From Tamarix chinensis (lineage: Eukaryota; Streptophyta; Magnoliopsida; Caryophyllales; Tamaricaceae), in assembly GCA_030549775.1 (NCBI GenBank), contig CM060180.1:88219672-88283671 (forward strand): a DNA stretch of 64,000 bases, written 5' to 3'. This document shows positions 44,457 through 57,185 of this stretch, piece after piece. Each line of letters opens with the position of its first letter. Position 1 is the stretch's first letter. Below the pieces are notes generated by a model, which saw only the letters and a program-made list of their open reading frames with translations, had not been told where the DNA came from and did no database searches. The position numbers were made by a program, and so were the translations under genes.

Positions 44457-47400
44457 ATAAAACCTAAAATTTTACTCCTAAAAAATTTTGTTCTATAGTG
44501 TAAGCTTCTAACCAAAATAATTGATGTTACCACCATAATAGAAGTAAATCTATTCTACAATACCATCCTCATAGCAATCACAAGGCTAAAACCATGAAAG
44601 GCAAAAATAGAGTAACTAAAAATGAGAGAAACTATATAAATGTAAATATGAGTTTTGGAGGTTAACTCCAAGGTATAATAACATGACATAACAAAAGGGA
44701 TACCAAGGATCAAAGATTTTAAAAGGTATCAGGAAAAAAACATCATATGGATAACATGAATCTTCTCCCACACACCCAGTATAGGAAAGGTGACTCCTCC
44801 CCATATAATGCATCAAAGGCTGTAAAATCATCTGACCGGTCCTCAAAGACCTATATAAAAACATCTAGGAAATTTGCTCATGAGAATGAGTAGCACCCAT
44901 AAAAATATGGTCAATACATTACATACTGAGCAATAGTGTCAAGTCAGGGATGCAGTTAAACACATAAGTTCATAGCAAATTCTAAGTACACGTACAAATT
45001 ACATGAAGTCTTACAAAGTAAATACTAATCTAGGCCTCTTTAGTAGATATAATCATTTTCTTTCTTTTATTTATGTTAATTTGAGAGACCCCACTATTTT
45101 TCAAATGGCGGAACAGTCTAAAGCACCTCTTAGGGACAACATACCTAAGCAAATATTATCATCTGGTGGTACACATCCAATAACTCTTAGTGCAATATAC
45201 TCATGCATCACTCTTCTTAAAATGGTAGAATGGTCTAAAGCACCTCTCATGAATAACACACAAAAGCCACTATTATAATTTGGTTGCACAGTTCTAATAC
45301 CATAGTCCAAACTAACATACTCTTCCAGTTTAAATCATTAATATATTATCTAGTAGGTTACTTATCTCAATTCATATTCTTATTCATAATGATTATTGGC
45401 TCAATAATTCTTAATTTGGTGGAATGGACTAAAGCATCTCTCAAGGAAAAAATGTGAACCACTAATATCATCTAGTGGAATAGATCCATAAAACACTGAC
45501 ATGTTCCTACCCGCAAGCACACGGGGTCAGAGTAGTAATCAAGGTTGATCCCACAAGGATTGATGAATATGACCACTAAGACAATTATGGAACTTAACTA
45601 TGTCTAGACTAAAAAATGATAAAAAGTGATTTGTAAGCTAAAATAACTAACTAAGCTAAAAAGAAAGGAAAATAGTACTATAGTGATCAAGTAAATAGAA
45701 AAGCTAAGGTTCTAGTTCATCGCCCCCAATCCTCAATGTAATTAAACACCACATCACAAATTGATTCAACAATCATAATCAATCATGCCAATAAGGATAG
45801 AAAGTGTTGTGCTTTCTCAAGCCACAAAAATCATATTACATCTCTATGGCCCTAACTATCTTTAGCTTAGGGTCTAATAGAGTGTAATGCCTTAAAGTCC
45901 AGAAAGTTCCCCCCCCCCCCTTTATTGTTGTAGAGGTCAAATTGATCATCTCTCGACCTACAATTTAATCTCTAGTTGTGTTATTAGGTCTAATATTGAA
46001 TTATCTCTCGATTACACCTGTATTTCACACTAGAAATTGAAACCTGGCCGAAGTTCATCATTCCGTTAGTCAATCAACAACACAATCCAAGGATCATAAA
46101 TTGAATAAAAAAGAGAATGAAAATATTCAACACATTTGGATTAGGGGAAAATCCCCTCCACCTTAGCACAAAAATCTATCCAATCAAACTCATAGTGAGA
46201 ACATTAAAAATAAAAAGAGATTCCATAGATAGATAAGAGAGAAAAGAAAATACCCTTAAAATCCAATGATTATTACAAGTGTTTAACTTTTGCACCTAGA
46301 TCTCTAACTTACAAGAGAATTCTGGAGGAATTGGGAAAGAGGATGGAGGATAGAGAAGAGAGGCAGTGAAGGCTACTTGAATGAGAAATAAAAATGAGAG
46401 TTTAAATACTACCGCCTCTCAAATTTCTAGGGTATTGATAAACACGGGCTTATAGTGTTAGCTTTTACAATGCTGAGTATTTTACCTATAACATTTTTAT
46501 TAAAAATTTGATTAAGGTGATTTTGAATGCGCTGGAAATCTATCAAAAAGACATACAAATTCGATGTTGAAAGATTCTCCAAATTCATATTTTATCCTTG
46601 TCTAATTCCACTTATTTCATGCCATATACTTTGAGTATGCATTATTGCTTTTATTTTATTCTAGAATTTACATTTTTAGCTCTAAATCTCTTTCCGCTTT
46701 AACTTTTGCACCTCTTTGTCCCTTTTTTCTCCTTTCTTCTCCCTTCATGCTTATTCTTTTTTCCATCCTTCATGAATTTTTTGCTGCTTGAGATCCTACA
46801 AATTTTCACAACACAAAGGTAGTATCAAGAACAAAAGGGGGGAGAATTCCAACTGAAATTTTAGGTAAAAACTCTTATAAACCTTAGGAATAAGATGCAA
46901 AAATCATAGTTATCAAAAACCTCTTAGCGCAAAATACTCTTGAGCTACTATTTCTAAACTAGTGGAATGTTTAGAAATACCTTTTAGGGATAGTACACCA
47001 AGCCACTATTATCATCTGATTAATCGAATCCATTGATACCTTTGCCTAACTCACTTGATCTTTCACTTTAAATGATTAATTTCCTCCTATTCATGATCTA
47101 TTTTAGGTTTAAAAAAACACATTTAAAGCAGGTAAGCACATCATGAAAATCATATGGTTGTTCTCTAGAGTTAATGAGACCCTAATTTCACACCTTTACC
47201 GTAACTCATCTTTTGTCACTTTTTTAATCATCAAACTTCATACCTCTTCCTTAAATATTTATATTATCAACATGCTCAAATTCTAAGGTATAAATCTAAG
47301 GTTTTACACATACAATAAGAATCTTATCCCAAAAGTCACTATTCCAAGGGCTGATAAACCCTAATTTTACAAATCTATCATAACTTTTCTTGTAAGGCTA

Positions 47401-48900
47401 AAAAAAACAAAATTCAATATTCATTTTTATAATCCAATTATAAACAAAATATTTGGGTTTTATTGTCTAACTCCACCATATCACACATATGATAATAGCC
47501 TTCTCATTTTAGGGTAACTATTCTAGAATCAAACAATTTACATACATTAATAAACCTCGGTCATTCACAACTACTCTAGACACTGAATATAAATTTTTTA
47601 TCACATTTTTGGATGATATAACATGATTCTCATATTTATCCCACATAGACAAAATTGCCTGTATTAGTAACAAAGCCCTTATTACATGTAAATCTTATAC
47701 CTTTAGCAACATTATTTCCAAATCCACTTTTTCCTCCATAGACCTTATCATATTCATTCCACATTCATCATACCATTAATGAACCTATGATAAATCCATA
47801 TTTCACAGCATGTGCTTTTCCATATAAAATAACAATAGTGCATGATCTTTACTTACTCCTTTTCTATCATATAATATCAACAACATGTCATAGTATCAAC
47901 TATAATATATTAATTCACATAATAATAATAATAATAACATGGTAGAATAAAAATTTGTTCATAAAACTTTGCAATCAAAAATCCTAGACTAGGACAAGTA
48001 TCCTTACAAAAACAACTCTGGTCTCTAAACACACAAATCTTATTCTCCTCATCTAGAACAATAGGGAAATAACCTAAGAAAAGTCATAATAAAATATCAT
48101 TACAATTAAAACATATAAATAAGAAACTTTTAAGGAATTAGAAAGGTGAAAGAAGGGAGAAACTGAACCATGTAAGGTGATGTTTGGGAAAACTTTATGC
48201 AAACAAACAAAGGGGGGAATAGTGATTTGTGCTATGGGATGATGGAGCAACATCATAAGCTATCATTGCTATAGGTGGTGCCACAATGGTGAAGAAATAA
48301 AAAAAAGAGGGCTAGTGTTTTGTGGTGGAAGTCAATAGGTGGTGAGGTGGTGTGGTTGGAGATGCCTAAGGGTCGAGGATGTGGTGCAGTTAGAGAGAAA
48401 GAGGAGGGTGTTGTGCTTCGATAGAATCTATCAAGGGTGGGTTCTTAGAACTCGATTCAAGATCTTATAGAAAAAAGAAAAAAAAGGAGAAAGGTAGTAG
48501 CAATGGAGGCTACCAAAGACAGAGAGGGTAGCACTATTTTAGCTAGTTTTTGCAGGTGATGTTCGGCAAGGAAAACTAATGGGGAGGAATAGAAAATGGT
48601 TATAATGGATGAAGGTGGTCTAGGAGAAATAGCAAAGGCTGATAGTGGTGGTGTTGGTATCCCAGATGGTCTCACTGGTGGTGGAGTTTTAGAGTTGTTT
48701 TTGTGACTGCAAGGAGGTGGTGGCAAAGACGGAAGGTGGTGAAATTGTTGCGGAAACAAAAGGGACAGAGGATTTAAAACTCTTATGAGGATTAATAATA
48801 TGCTATAATTGGTTATATCATTGGTTACCGACAAACCTTGAGATAGATGGTTTGATTTGCACAAATGAATTGGACTTTGATCACCCCCTAAAAATCCTTC
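44457..48900 (-). mobile_element. 5' LTR of element B, minus strand, with an internal insertion
   Basis: On the minus strand the LTR ends at 44457 next to the PBS. Matches to other LTRs run rightwards: hairpin-type blocks (45080-45250, 45415-45480, 46955-47040), the GTGTAAAACCTTAGATTTA block near 47305, and a G-rich plus-strand stretch (48150-48760), the complement of the C-rich block. An unrelated element occupies 45497-46915. The LTR start (right end) is not precisely seen and is put near 48.9 kb. Minus frames such as 48457-48864 are Pro/Ser-rich by-products. Confidence 0.65.
45497..46915. mobile_element. TG...CA insertion, 1.4 kb, probable solo LTR of another family
   Basis: Starts TGACATGTTCCTACCCGCAA and ends TTATCA, with flanks AACAC (45492-45496) and AAAAC (46916-46920), a 5-bp duplication with one mismatch. 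The CCCGCAAGCACACGGGG...TCGATCCCACAAGGATT-type start (45511-45562) is a motif I recognise from plant retrotransposon-related repeats, but I cannot name the family. It has a run of 12 C at 45909-45920 and no long ORF. Removal restores the LTR hairpin block that runs from 46935 back to 45480. Confidence 0.6.
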
Positions 48901-49319
48901 TCTATGAAGCAGGATTTATTATTGTCAAGTCTATTTCTACAAAATATAGAGATTGGATACTATCTTGCTCATACTAGACATATGCCAACATACTATTTAT
49001 CTTCAAACCTTGGTATAGGAAGTTCATATTCAAAAAATAAAATAAAAAAATTCTTCCTCTATATATTAAACTACATAATCTCCCATTAGATTGCAGGGAC
49101 ACAAATTCCCTTAGTTTAATTGCAAGTGTAGTTGTTAAGCCCTTATAAACAGATGGATTTATGTAAAACAAAGAAAGAATCTCTTATGTGTGCCTTGTTG
49201 TGGTAGTAGATGTGACAAAAAAGAGTTTGAACAAAGTGAATAAACAAGATCCTTTTCCGGAGATAATCTCACAACCTATACTATATGAATGGATACTTGC
49301 ATATTGTAATGAATGCTAC
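48901..49319. other. Unassigned AT-rich DNA between two LTRs
   Basis: No coding match. Frames at 48904-49089 and 48974-49171 overlap on opposite strands and look random. Confidence 0.4.
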
Positions 49320-52300
49320 TATAATACCCTTAAATTTTGCTAAACATAATCCCATATCATTAATAAATTAATCTAATTCTAATCTAAAGAAAGTGTGATT
49401 ATAAACTTATCCAAATTTCTTAATTCTAAAATCTTAACCTTATATTTGACATGTGAATTTATATTCTTAACTTAACTTTAATCCCGATTGGTTTGCATAT
49501 TTAATCTTACCTAATTTTAGCTAATTAAAATTTAATCTCATCCTAACTTAACTTTTCTTCCCTTTTTCTTTTCTTTCTTCTTTTTTCTTTCTACTTTTTT
49601 TATGCCATTTTTTTCTCCTCCTCTTGCATGTGTTTCTTCTTACAACTTACAACACATAACCATCACCCTTACACTACAACTAGTACCCTGTGCTTCACAA
49701 CCATCACCATCCCTTGTAACCATCATCATAATCACACTCTGCTTCTGCCATCACCCATGCATCCTCCATATTCACACGCCACCATGCACATATATATATA
49801 TATACAACTCATCTCTCTCTTTCTCCCTCATTTGTTTATCTCATTATTACGTAATTTTTTCTATCTATTAATTCTGTCTGAATCTCTCTTATTTCTTCTT
49901 CTTCTTTCCTTCCCTTGCTCCATTTGCAACACCTGATCCACCATCACCATCACCATGCACCACTATAGCCACAAAGAGATGCCTTGAGCTTGGTGGATCA
50001 ACCACCAAGGCCACCCCATCTCCCTATCATCCCTAATTTTCATCATAGACCAGCATGGTTTGCCTGTACACCCTCGCATGGCTCAAGCACAACTTCCATA
50101 AGCCCATGCTCACTCTTTTGTTATTTCTTGGGTAATAAGTTGTCCGAGTACAACCGTGCCTCTTTGCATAGCCTACTCATGCAAGATCCTAACTCTTGAC
50201 CTGGGTGCACACCGTCTGCTATAGACCCATGCCGCCTCTCCATTTTAGTCATGCCCCTCTTTTTTCATATCCAAACCATAACCAAACACCACCAAAATTT
50301 CACTATTTTACTACCATATATTCCACCACACTTAATGCAACTCAAGATTCCATTTGAGTATAGTTATTTCCATTTTTACCCTCCCATACCTTAAATTTTT
50401 ACTACATTTTAATCTCCAATCCTACCCATATATTATTTTATTTTTGTAGGTAATATTCAAATGATCTCGAAGGAGGAGGTTTAGGATTTATGTTCTTAGA
50501 ATCCGGGTGTCTTTATTGGTAAGGCTATTAATCGATGCTTTAGGATTTTGTGTTAAATACTTGCATGGCTATGTATATTATCATGATATTGTTGTTATAA
50601 GATGAAATGCCTATTTTTAATGATATGTTATAATATAGAGTCACATGATATAAAGAAAGTAAGAATGGGCTAGATGTGTTGAGAATTTTCTAATACTAAG
50701 TCATATTTTTAGAAAAATATAACTGATGGAATAGTAATGCATGCAAAATAAATTATGATAACTTGGAAATTAATATATTTAAGAGATATGATGAGAAATG
50801 GAGGATTTAGAAAATAATGGTTGCTGAAGATTCAAAACATTTATAAAATATGTGCATTTTTTTGTCAATATGGGTTAATATGAAAATTTTGTTATTTTAA
50901 TGTGTTAGTGGATTAAATATGATAATGATATCAGGAGATGTGTTTTAGACTAATTACTAAATATCATAGGTTCCTCAAAATGAGATATTGGCATAAATAG
51001 GGCATAATAACCGTGAAATAGTGGTAATATTATCCCATGTGTAAAACCTTTGATTTAGATCACAAATTTTTATTATGTTGTTAATACTAGTACTTTTGAG
51101 GATTTTTATTAAATTTGGTAATAACACAAGTTTTATGGGAAGAGTTATAACCAAACTGTGAAATTGGGATTTTGGGAGCTTAGTGAATAATAACTTTTAA
51201 GATACAGCTATTATTACATGTGTGAGATATGGGCATTAGACCATGAAATTTTATTATGTTAATAACAATAACATTTTAAATGATATACTATAATTGGTTT
51301 TTGAATGAACAATATAAGAGAAAATATGCCAGAATAATAAATTAAGGATCTTAACTTCGGCGATAGGCCTTATGACATATGTGATATCTTCTTCTTCCTT
51401 AATGTCTTTGGTACCTATAAATCAATCATGAATAATATATTAATCATTTAAAGTGGAAGATCACACGATTAGGGCTAAGGTGATGTTTTATATCCATTCC
51501 ACTAGATGATAATAGTGGGGGCCCTACTCATCGTGAAAGAAAATGTAAATTTTATACCCTATGAATAAGAAAATAATTAATTAAAGTGAAAGATAATGTG
51601 AGTCAAGACTAAGGTGATATTTTTTATCCACTCCATTGGATGATAATTGTGGCTTGGGAGCATTTTGCCCTAAGAAGGTGATGTCTTCATATCTGTTCCA
51701 CTAAATGATAATATTGGCTTAGTTGTGTTGTCTCTAAGAAGGTACTTTAGACCATTCCACTAGTTTAAGAATAATGTTGTTCCTAAACTCAACATATATA
51801 AAAAAAATGAAAATGGTTATATCTAATAAAGAAGCCTGGATCAGTATTTTATCCTATGAGATTTTTCATAGTTTGAATGTGTGCTCATCATTAGGTGTGA
51901 ATTCATGCTTTTATCAGTATCCTTAATTTGATTGTATTATTACTCTGCTTAGTACGTAGCATACTGACCACCCTTTTGTGGGTGTTGCTTATTCCCATAA
52001 GCAGGAGACCCTTATTCTTCTGTGTAGGTCTTTAAGGACCTGCTAGATAACTTTACTCCTTTTGAAGAACTATGTGAGGATGAGTGACCTTTTATCTGTA
52101 CTTGGTTTTTTGGAGAGGAGTTATGTTATCTTTTGATATAGTTACCCAACTACCTTTTTGGGCTCTTTGATCCATGGTATCCCTTAGTTTGTATTTTGTT
52201 ATTATAATTTAGAGTGAACCTACAAACTTATATTGTATTTATAAAAGCTTCTTCCATTTTCAATTTCCTTGCTTTACTATGAATGGTTTTAGTCTTATGA

Positions 52301-52416
52301 TTAATGTAAGTATGGTTGGGTAAATTAGACTTATGTTAATTATGATGGTAACACCCAATAATTTTATTATATTCTTTCATATTAAAATAAAATTTTTCAG
52401 TAGTAAAATTGTTACA
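49320..52416 (+). mobile_element. 5' LTR of plus-strand chromovirus (element C), 3.1 kb
   Basis: Starts TATAATACCCTTAAATTTTG (family TGTAATACCC) and ends TAGTAAAATTGTTACA, immediately followed by a PBS. The C-rich block lies at 49560-50300, with TATATATATATA at 49791-49802. The hairpin region (51480-51780) has CCACTAGATGATAATAGTGG at 51495-51514, a perfect 6-bp stem. CTTAGTACGTAGCATACTGA near 51949 and ATAAGCAGGAGACCCTTAT near 51999 are mutated forms of palindromes in the 38521-41202 LTR. No minisatellite is present. Frames 49602-50199 are composition by-products. Confidence 0.8.
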
Positions 52417-52419
52417 AGT

Positions 52420-52431
52420 TGGTATCAAAAT
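52420..52431 (+). other. Primer-binding site, tRNA-iMet type (element C)
   Basis: TGGTATCAAAAT, three bases after the LTR end. The family sequence is TGGTATCAGAGC, complementary to the 3' end of initiator methionine tRNA. The last bases have decayed. Confidence 0.75.
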
Positions 52432-52589
52432 TTTTATTTTCAATACTATATTTTGAATTTGATTTCAAATGATCCTTTATCTTATTTCATTAGTTGATTG
52501 CATATTTTCAAAAAAAAACTCAATTTTTTAATAACCCACATTAACTTGTGAGGAATCAAGAACGGGTTTTCTATCTTGTAGCTAGTATC

Positions 52590-53780
52590 ATGGCACTTAA
52601 TGGCCACATTGGTCATTTGGAGGAGATATTCAAGGTGTAAATCGAGTTCATCCAATGCCCGCCTCGGTCAGCACCACCACCTCTGCATTACCCATAGGAG
52701 GGTATGAGAGAGGAATGGCTTTGGAGGGTTACATGACATCACCTCTCACCTATGTTGGAGATAAGGACCAGGTCATCCTTGAGGGATGGATTTGGGACAT
52801 GGATAAGATGTTTGATGGTATTAACAACCTACCTACTCAAAAGGCAGGCATTGTTCCCTTCTTGCAAGGAGTTGCCAACACCTGGTGGGTAGGTTGTTGT
52901 ACACCAGATGGGTCATAGATGACCTAGGAGGACTTCAAGGTGGTGACTTGCACTAAGTTTTCCCCCAAAAGTCTTAATAAGGATAAATTGAAGGATTTCA
53001 TGTAACTAACTTAAGGAAACATGATGATGATATAGTACCATGCTCGGTTTACAGAGTCGTTGATGTTTGCACTAGTAATCACAACTAATGAGTCAGTAGT
53101 GGTCTATTAGTTTGATTAGGGGCTCCACTTTATCATCTGAAGCATGATATTTACTATGGATTTCTAGGAATTAGCCACATTGTATAAGAGGGCGTTTATC
53201 ACCGCTACACTAGTTTATAAGCCAGCCCATTCTAGGTAAGATGAAGCCTAAAACGTAGGGTTTGTGAGGCAGGATCTAGTACTGGGGAGGTAGGCCTCCA
53301 ACCCACCAATAATGAGGTTATAACCAGCCTTAGGGAGGTTATTACTAACACTAAGTTCAATTAAGAGACTGACGTAGATCATGGGGTCATTAGAGGTTCT
53401 TCATGTGTCGATTTTGTTATAAAGACCATCCTAGGTGAAGTTGTCGAGGCACTCCGATTCCGTGCAGGACGTATAGTCAACTGGGTCACCGATCATTTGA
53501 GTGTCAGCATCATTAGAGTTAGTATCAACAATAGGGACCACTGATACAGCCATAGAAAGCCTTTTTACAACAATCCTACCAGCCACACCAATAGTAGCAA
53601 TAGTAATAAAGGGTACTTGTGTTAGCTACTAACAAGCCTAGGGAGGCTAAGGGGAGACCATAGGGGCCTTGCCATTTTTATCAGGGAGAAGCATAGATTC
53701 AGGGTTCAAGAGGTTATCATGGAGGATGCTAGGGAGGACCACAAGGCTAACGACTAGTTGTCATCAGCTAGACTAAGGTT
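52590..53780 (+). pseudogene. Chromovirus gag (element C)
   Basis: Begins near ATGGCACTTAATGGCCACAT (52589). The open part 52655-52918 reads ALEGYMTSPLTYVGDKDQVI, LEGWIWDMDKMF, then KAGIVPFLQGVANTWW. This is the capsid region of plant chromovirus Gag, in which the WI-x-xMEK-x-F and A-x-x-W-W blocks are typical. Downstream (53400-53520) is the zinc-knuckle area, where CRFCYK-x-H is all that remains. Stops such as 52916-52918 break it. Confidence 0.75.
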
Positions 53781-53859
53781 TACTAGCTATTGAATGTAGT
53801 TACTGCTACGTTATACACTTTCTTTCTATCTATTTATTTTTTCTTTGATTCAAGGTCAT

Positions 53860-54260
53860 CTTTTTTTTGTGTGTATTCTTCATTTATTGCTAAAGCTACA
53901 TTGAATCTATCTTCTTCTATATCTATATTTGTGATGTTACCTTCTAGAGATAGATTAGACTATACTATGCTCTACTAGGATGTGTCCTTAGAGATAAGTG
54001 GGGTAGACTTCCTAGAAGACCTAATTAAGATGGACCCTCAAGATTTTGACATTATCCTTAGGATGGATATGTTGGTAAGGTTTAAGGCAATGTTAGATTG
54101 ATTCTAGGAGTGAGTTGTGTTATGGGGACCTAAGGGTGCAATGGTCTCTTGCTGGAGATGTATGCTAAGGTCTATGACAAAGGTCATATCTACCCATATG
54201 TTGTATTCTTTGGTGTATAGGCATTACCCTATGTATTTATGTGGGGTTCAGGAGCTAAAA
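53860..54260 (+). pseudogene. Chromovirus aspartic protease (element C)
   Basis: Reads HSFIAKATLNLSSSISIFVM (family GATHSFIS...), then GVDFLEDLIKMDPQDFDIIL, RMDMLVRF (family DLIVLDM-x-DFDVILGMDWL). The DTGA/DSGA catalytic loop just upstream is degraded, and LGMD has become LRMD. It would have cut Gag-Pol. The frame 53790-53978 covers part of it. Confidence 0.75.
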
Positions 54261-54399
54261 AGAGGATGTGTAGGTGTTGGCAGACATTTTGTTTACTTGG
54301 GAGTTTCCCAATGTGTTTCTTGAAGAGGTTCTATATATGTTGTCGGTATGAGAGATAAACTTCACCATTGAGTTAGTATTCGAGGCTGAACTTGTTTCG

Positions 54400-55060
54400 A
54401 AGGCACCTTACTAGGTGGCACTTGTAGAATTGAGGGAGCTGAAGACTCGGTTGAAGGACTTGTTAGCTCATGGGTACATCTGCCTGAGTGTATCTCTATG
54501 GGAGGCACCAATTTTAATTTCAGAAAAGAAGGATGTAAGCCTTCATCTTTTTTATCGATTATTGGGGGTTTGAACTAGTTGATGGTGAAGAACCGCTATC
54601 CACTTCTAAGGATTGATGACCCTTTTTCCCACTTTAGGGTACTTTAATTTTCTCAAAGATTAGCTTGAGGTCAAGATATCATTAGTTGTGCATTGCCAAG
54701 GTAGAAATCATGAAGATGACCTTTAAGACACAGTACAGGCACTACGAGTTTATGGTGATGCCTTTTGAGCTCACCAATGCCCCCACTATCTTTATCGACT
54801 TGATAATGAGGATTTTTTGGTAGTTCATCGATGATTTTGTCATAATTTTCATAGATGGCATTTTGATTTACTCTTGGAGTAGAGAGGAGCATGAGCAACA
54901 TCTAAATATGACTTTTTCAATTCTTAGAGAGCATAGGTTGTATGCCTAATCTCTAGGTGTGAGTTCTAGCTTTAGGAGGCTATATTTCTTGGATACATGG
55001 TGTCAACGGGAGGAGTTAATGTGGATCTAGGTAACATTCTAGTAGTGACTAAGTGGAAGG
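54400..55060 (+). pseudogene. Chromovirus reverse transcriptase (element C)
   Basis: Reads VELRELKTRLKDLLAHGYIC, SVSLWEAPILISEKKD, then after frameshifts [40 protein letters not shown] and ILREHRLYA. These are the palm and fingers of Ty3/Gypsy RT. The catalytic YxDD-type box has become FIDG, so the second Asp is lost. Element A keeps FIDD at the same place. Several TAG stops stand where the family has Gln or Trp. Confidence 0.85.
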
Positions 55061-55179
55061 CACCCACTAGCATTCCTAACGTACATAGTTTCATGGGTTA
55101 GGTTGGATACTACAGACTCTTTGTTCAAGACTTCTTAAAGGTAGCTCGTCCCCTGACAAATATTCTAAAGAAGAAAACT

Positions 55180-55680
55180 TGGTTTCAATGGGATGATGTT
55201 TGTGAAGAAGTAGTCTAGGAGTTGAAGTAGCGGTTGACTATGGCACTAATTTTGACTATAAAATCATGATTAGATGGGTTTCAGGTCTACAGTGACCCCA
55301 AAGCATGAACTAGGTTTCATTTTTGTGCGACCTCATAAGGTAGTGGCTTACACTTTATGCCAGTTGAAGTAGCATGAGCAGAATTACCTAAAGCATAACA
55401 TTGAATTAGGAACTATCATTTTTATAATGAAGATTTAGAGGCATTATCTTTACAAAATCAGTGTAGATTCTATACCAACCATAAGAGCATCAAGTATATA
55501 TTCACTTACAAGGATTTGAATATAAGGCATAAGAGATGGCTAGAATTGGTGAAGGACTATGATATCGATTTGACCTACAGCGAGGAAAACAAAAATGTCA
55601 TTGTAGATGCCTTGAGTAGGAAGGACCTCACACTCTTTGAGTACTTTTGTGTTAACCAACTGGTTGTTGGAGGAACTTAA
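55180..55680 (+). pseudogene. Chromovirus RNase H (element C)
   Basis: Runs from the WFQWDDVCEE-like block (about 55180) through LDGFQVYSD (about 55276), LRHYLYKI, EYKYIFTYKDLN-type sequence (about 55490) and RRKRWLELVKDYDIDLTYSE then GKANVIVDALSRK-type sequence (about 55550-55625). RNase H degrades the RNA strand during reverse transcription. Frameshifts and TAG stops are present. Confidence 0.75.
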
Positions 55681-55899
55681 AGAGATATGAATAGAGATAA
55701 TCTAGAAGGGTTATCTTGAGATCTGGGTGTGTGCTTTAACAATTACGCCAATGGTTTTTATAGAGATCCAAGAAAGATAGCCTAGGGATGTTAGGCTTGT
55801 GAGAATTTGGTAGAAGATTCAAGATTATAGAGCTAAGGGTTTCCAAATTCATGAGGATAGTAGCATTCCCTACAATGGTAGATGGTCTATGTCTTAGAG

Positions 55900-57185
55900 T
55901 TTTACTAACTTGAAGCATCAAATTTTAGAGGATGGCCACTGTAATCCATATTCCGTCCACCGAAGAGGGGATAAGTTGTATAAGGACCTCAAGAAGATCT
56001 ATCGATGGCCTTGCATGAAGCAAGAGGTAGCATAATTCATGTAAAGGTGTTTGACCTACTTGAAGATTATGATAAAGCACCGAAGACCTATAGGGTTGAT
56101 CTGGCCTTCAGATGTTCTGAGGTGGAAGTGGGACTCCATCTTGGTAGATTTTTTTTGTGGAATACCTAGGACTCATAGCGGTTGTGACATGATTTAGGTT
56201 ATTGTTGATAAGTTGACTAAGATTGTTGTGTTTTTGCCAATGAAGTCAACTTAGAGTATCAAATAGCTGGCCGATGCATATTTAAGGTTTATAGTGAGTA
56301 GGCACGGTATACATACCGACATAGTCTTTGATCAGGATTTGAGGTTTCTTTATCACTTCAAGGGGAAGTTGTAAGAGGCTATGTGCATAATATTGAGGAT
56401 GAATAATACCTTCCACCTAGCTATGAATGGGAAGACCGATATTACAATTTAGATACTTGAGGATATGCTATAAACTTGTGTTTTAGAATTTTAAGGAAGT
56501 TGAGAGGAGAGTCTACCTTTGGTTGAGTTTTCATACAATAACAATTATCATGCTAGCATATGGATGACACCCTTTGAGGTACTATATGGAAGTAAGTGCT
56601 AGACACCTTTGTGTTGGCGCATCAGTGAGACTCCCGTACTTAGACCGAAGATGATTTAAGTGATGACTCAGTAGGCTCGGTTGATCCAGGATAAGATGAG
56701 AGCAGCTTAGTGTCGTTAGGATAGTTACGTGGATCAGAGGAACCATAGTGATGGTTTCAAGCCTAGGCAGATATTTCTATTGAGGGTTTTGCCTACCAAA
56801 GGGGTGCATAGATTTGGTCAGATGGATAAGTTGAGACCAAGGTACATTAGTCTATATAAGATCCTTTATAAGGTTAGCAAAGTTCCATATTGCCTAGCGC
56901 TTCCACCTAAGTTAGCTTGAGTTAATAACGTCTTCCACAATTCCTAATTGAGGAATTATGTCGTAGATCTATCCCACATGATCAGACTAGATGAGATTAA
57001 GTTTGATGATTCTTTAATCTATGAGAAGAGGCCATTGAGGATACTTGACACCAAGATTTGATAGACCCAGATGAGCTGAGCTCCACTTATGATGATCCTT
57101 TAGAGTTTTCATGGAGTAGAGGAGGCTACAAAGGATATTGGAAAGGACAAGCGTGAGATGTATCCTGAGCTTTTTAAATATGTCA
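55900..57185 (+). pseudogene. Chromovirus integrase and C-terminal extension (element C)
   Basis: Zinc-module remains HPSTEEGDKLYKDLKKIYRW and PCMKQEVA appear (about 55955-56030). The core follows: [74 protein letters not shown]. The tail reads FGQMDKLRPRYISLYKILYK, VSKVPYCLALPPKLA, VFHNS, LRNYVVDLSHMI, EKRPLRILDTK and HGVEEATKDIGKDKREMYPELF. The last block is the end of the chromodomain-bearing tail that targets integration to heterochromatin. The whole is typical of Tekay/Del-like chromoviruses. Stops are frequent; 56729-56920 is the longest open piece. Confidence 0.85.

Noticed and set aside
45909..45920. Run of 12 C as a functional polypyrimidine or G-quadruplex element
   Set aside because: A single homopolymer inside a decayed insertion, also a common sequencing and assembly error spot. 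No supporting context.
52420..52431. Fragment of a methionine tRNA gene
   Set aside because: Only a 12-base primer-binding site complementary to the tRNA 3' end, placed right after an LTR. The same applies at 60608-60619 and 44441-44454.
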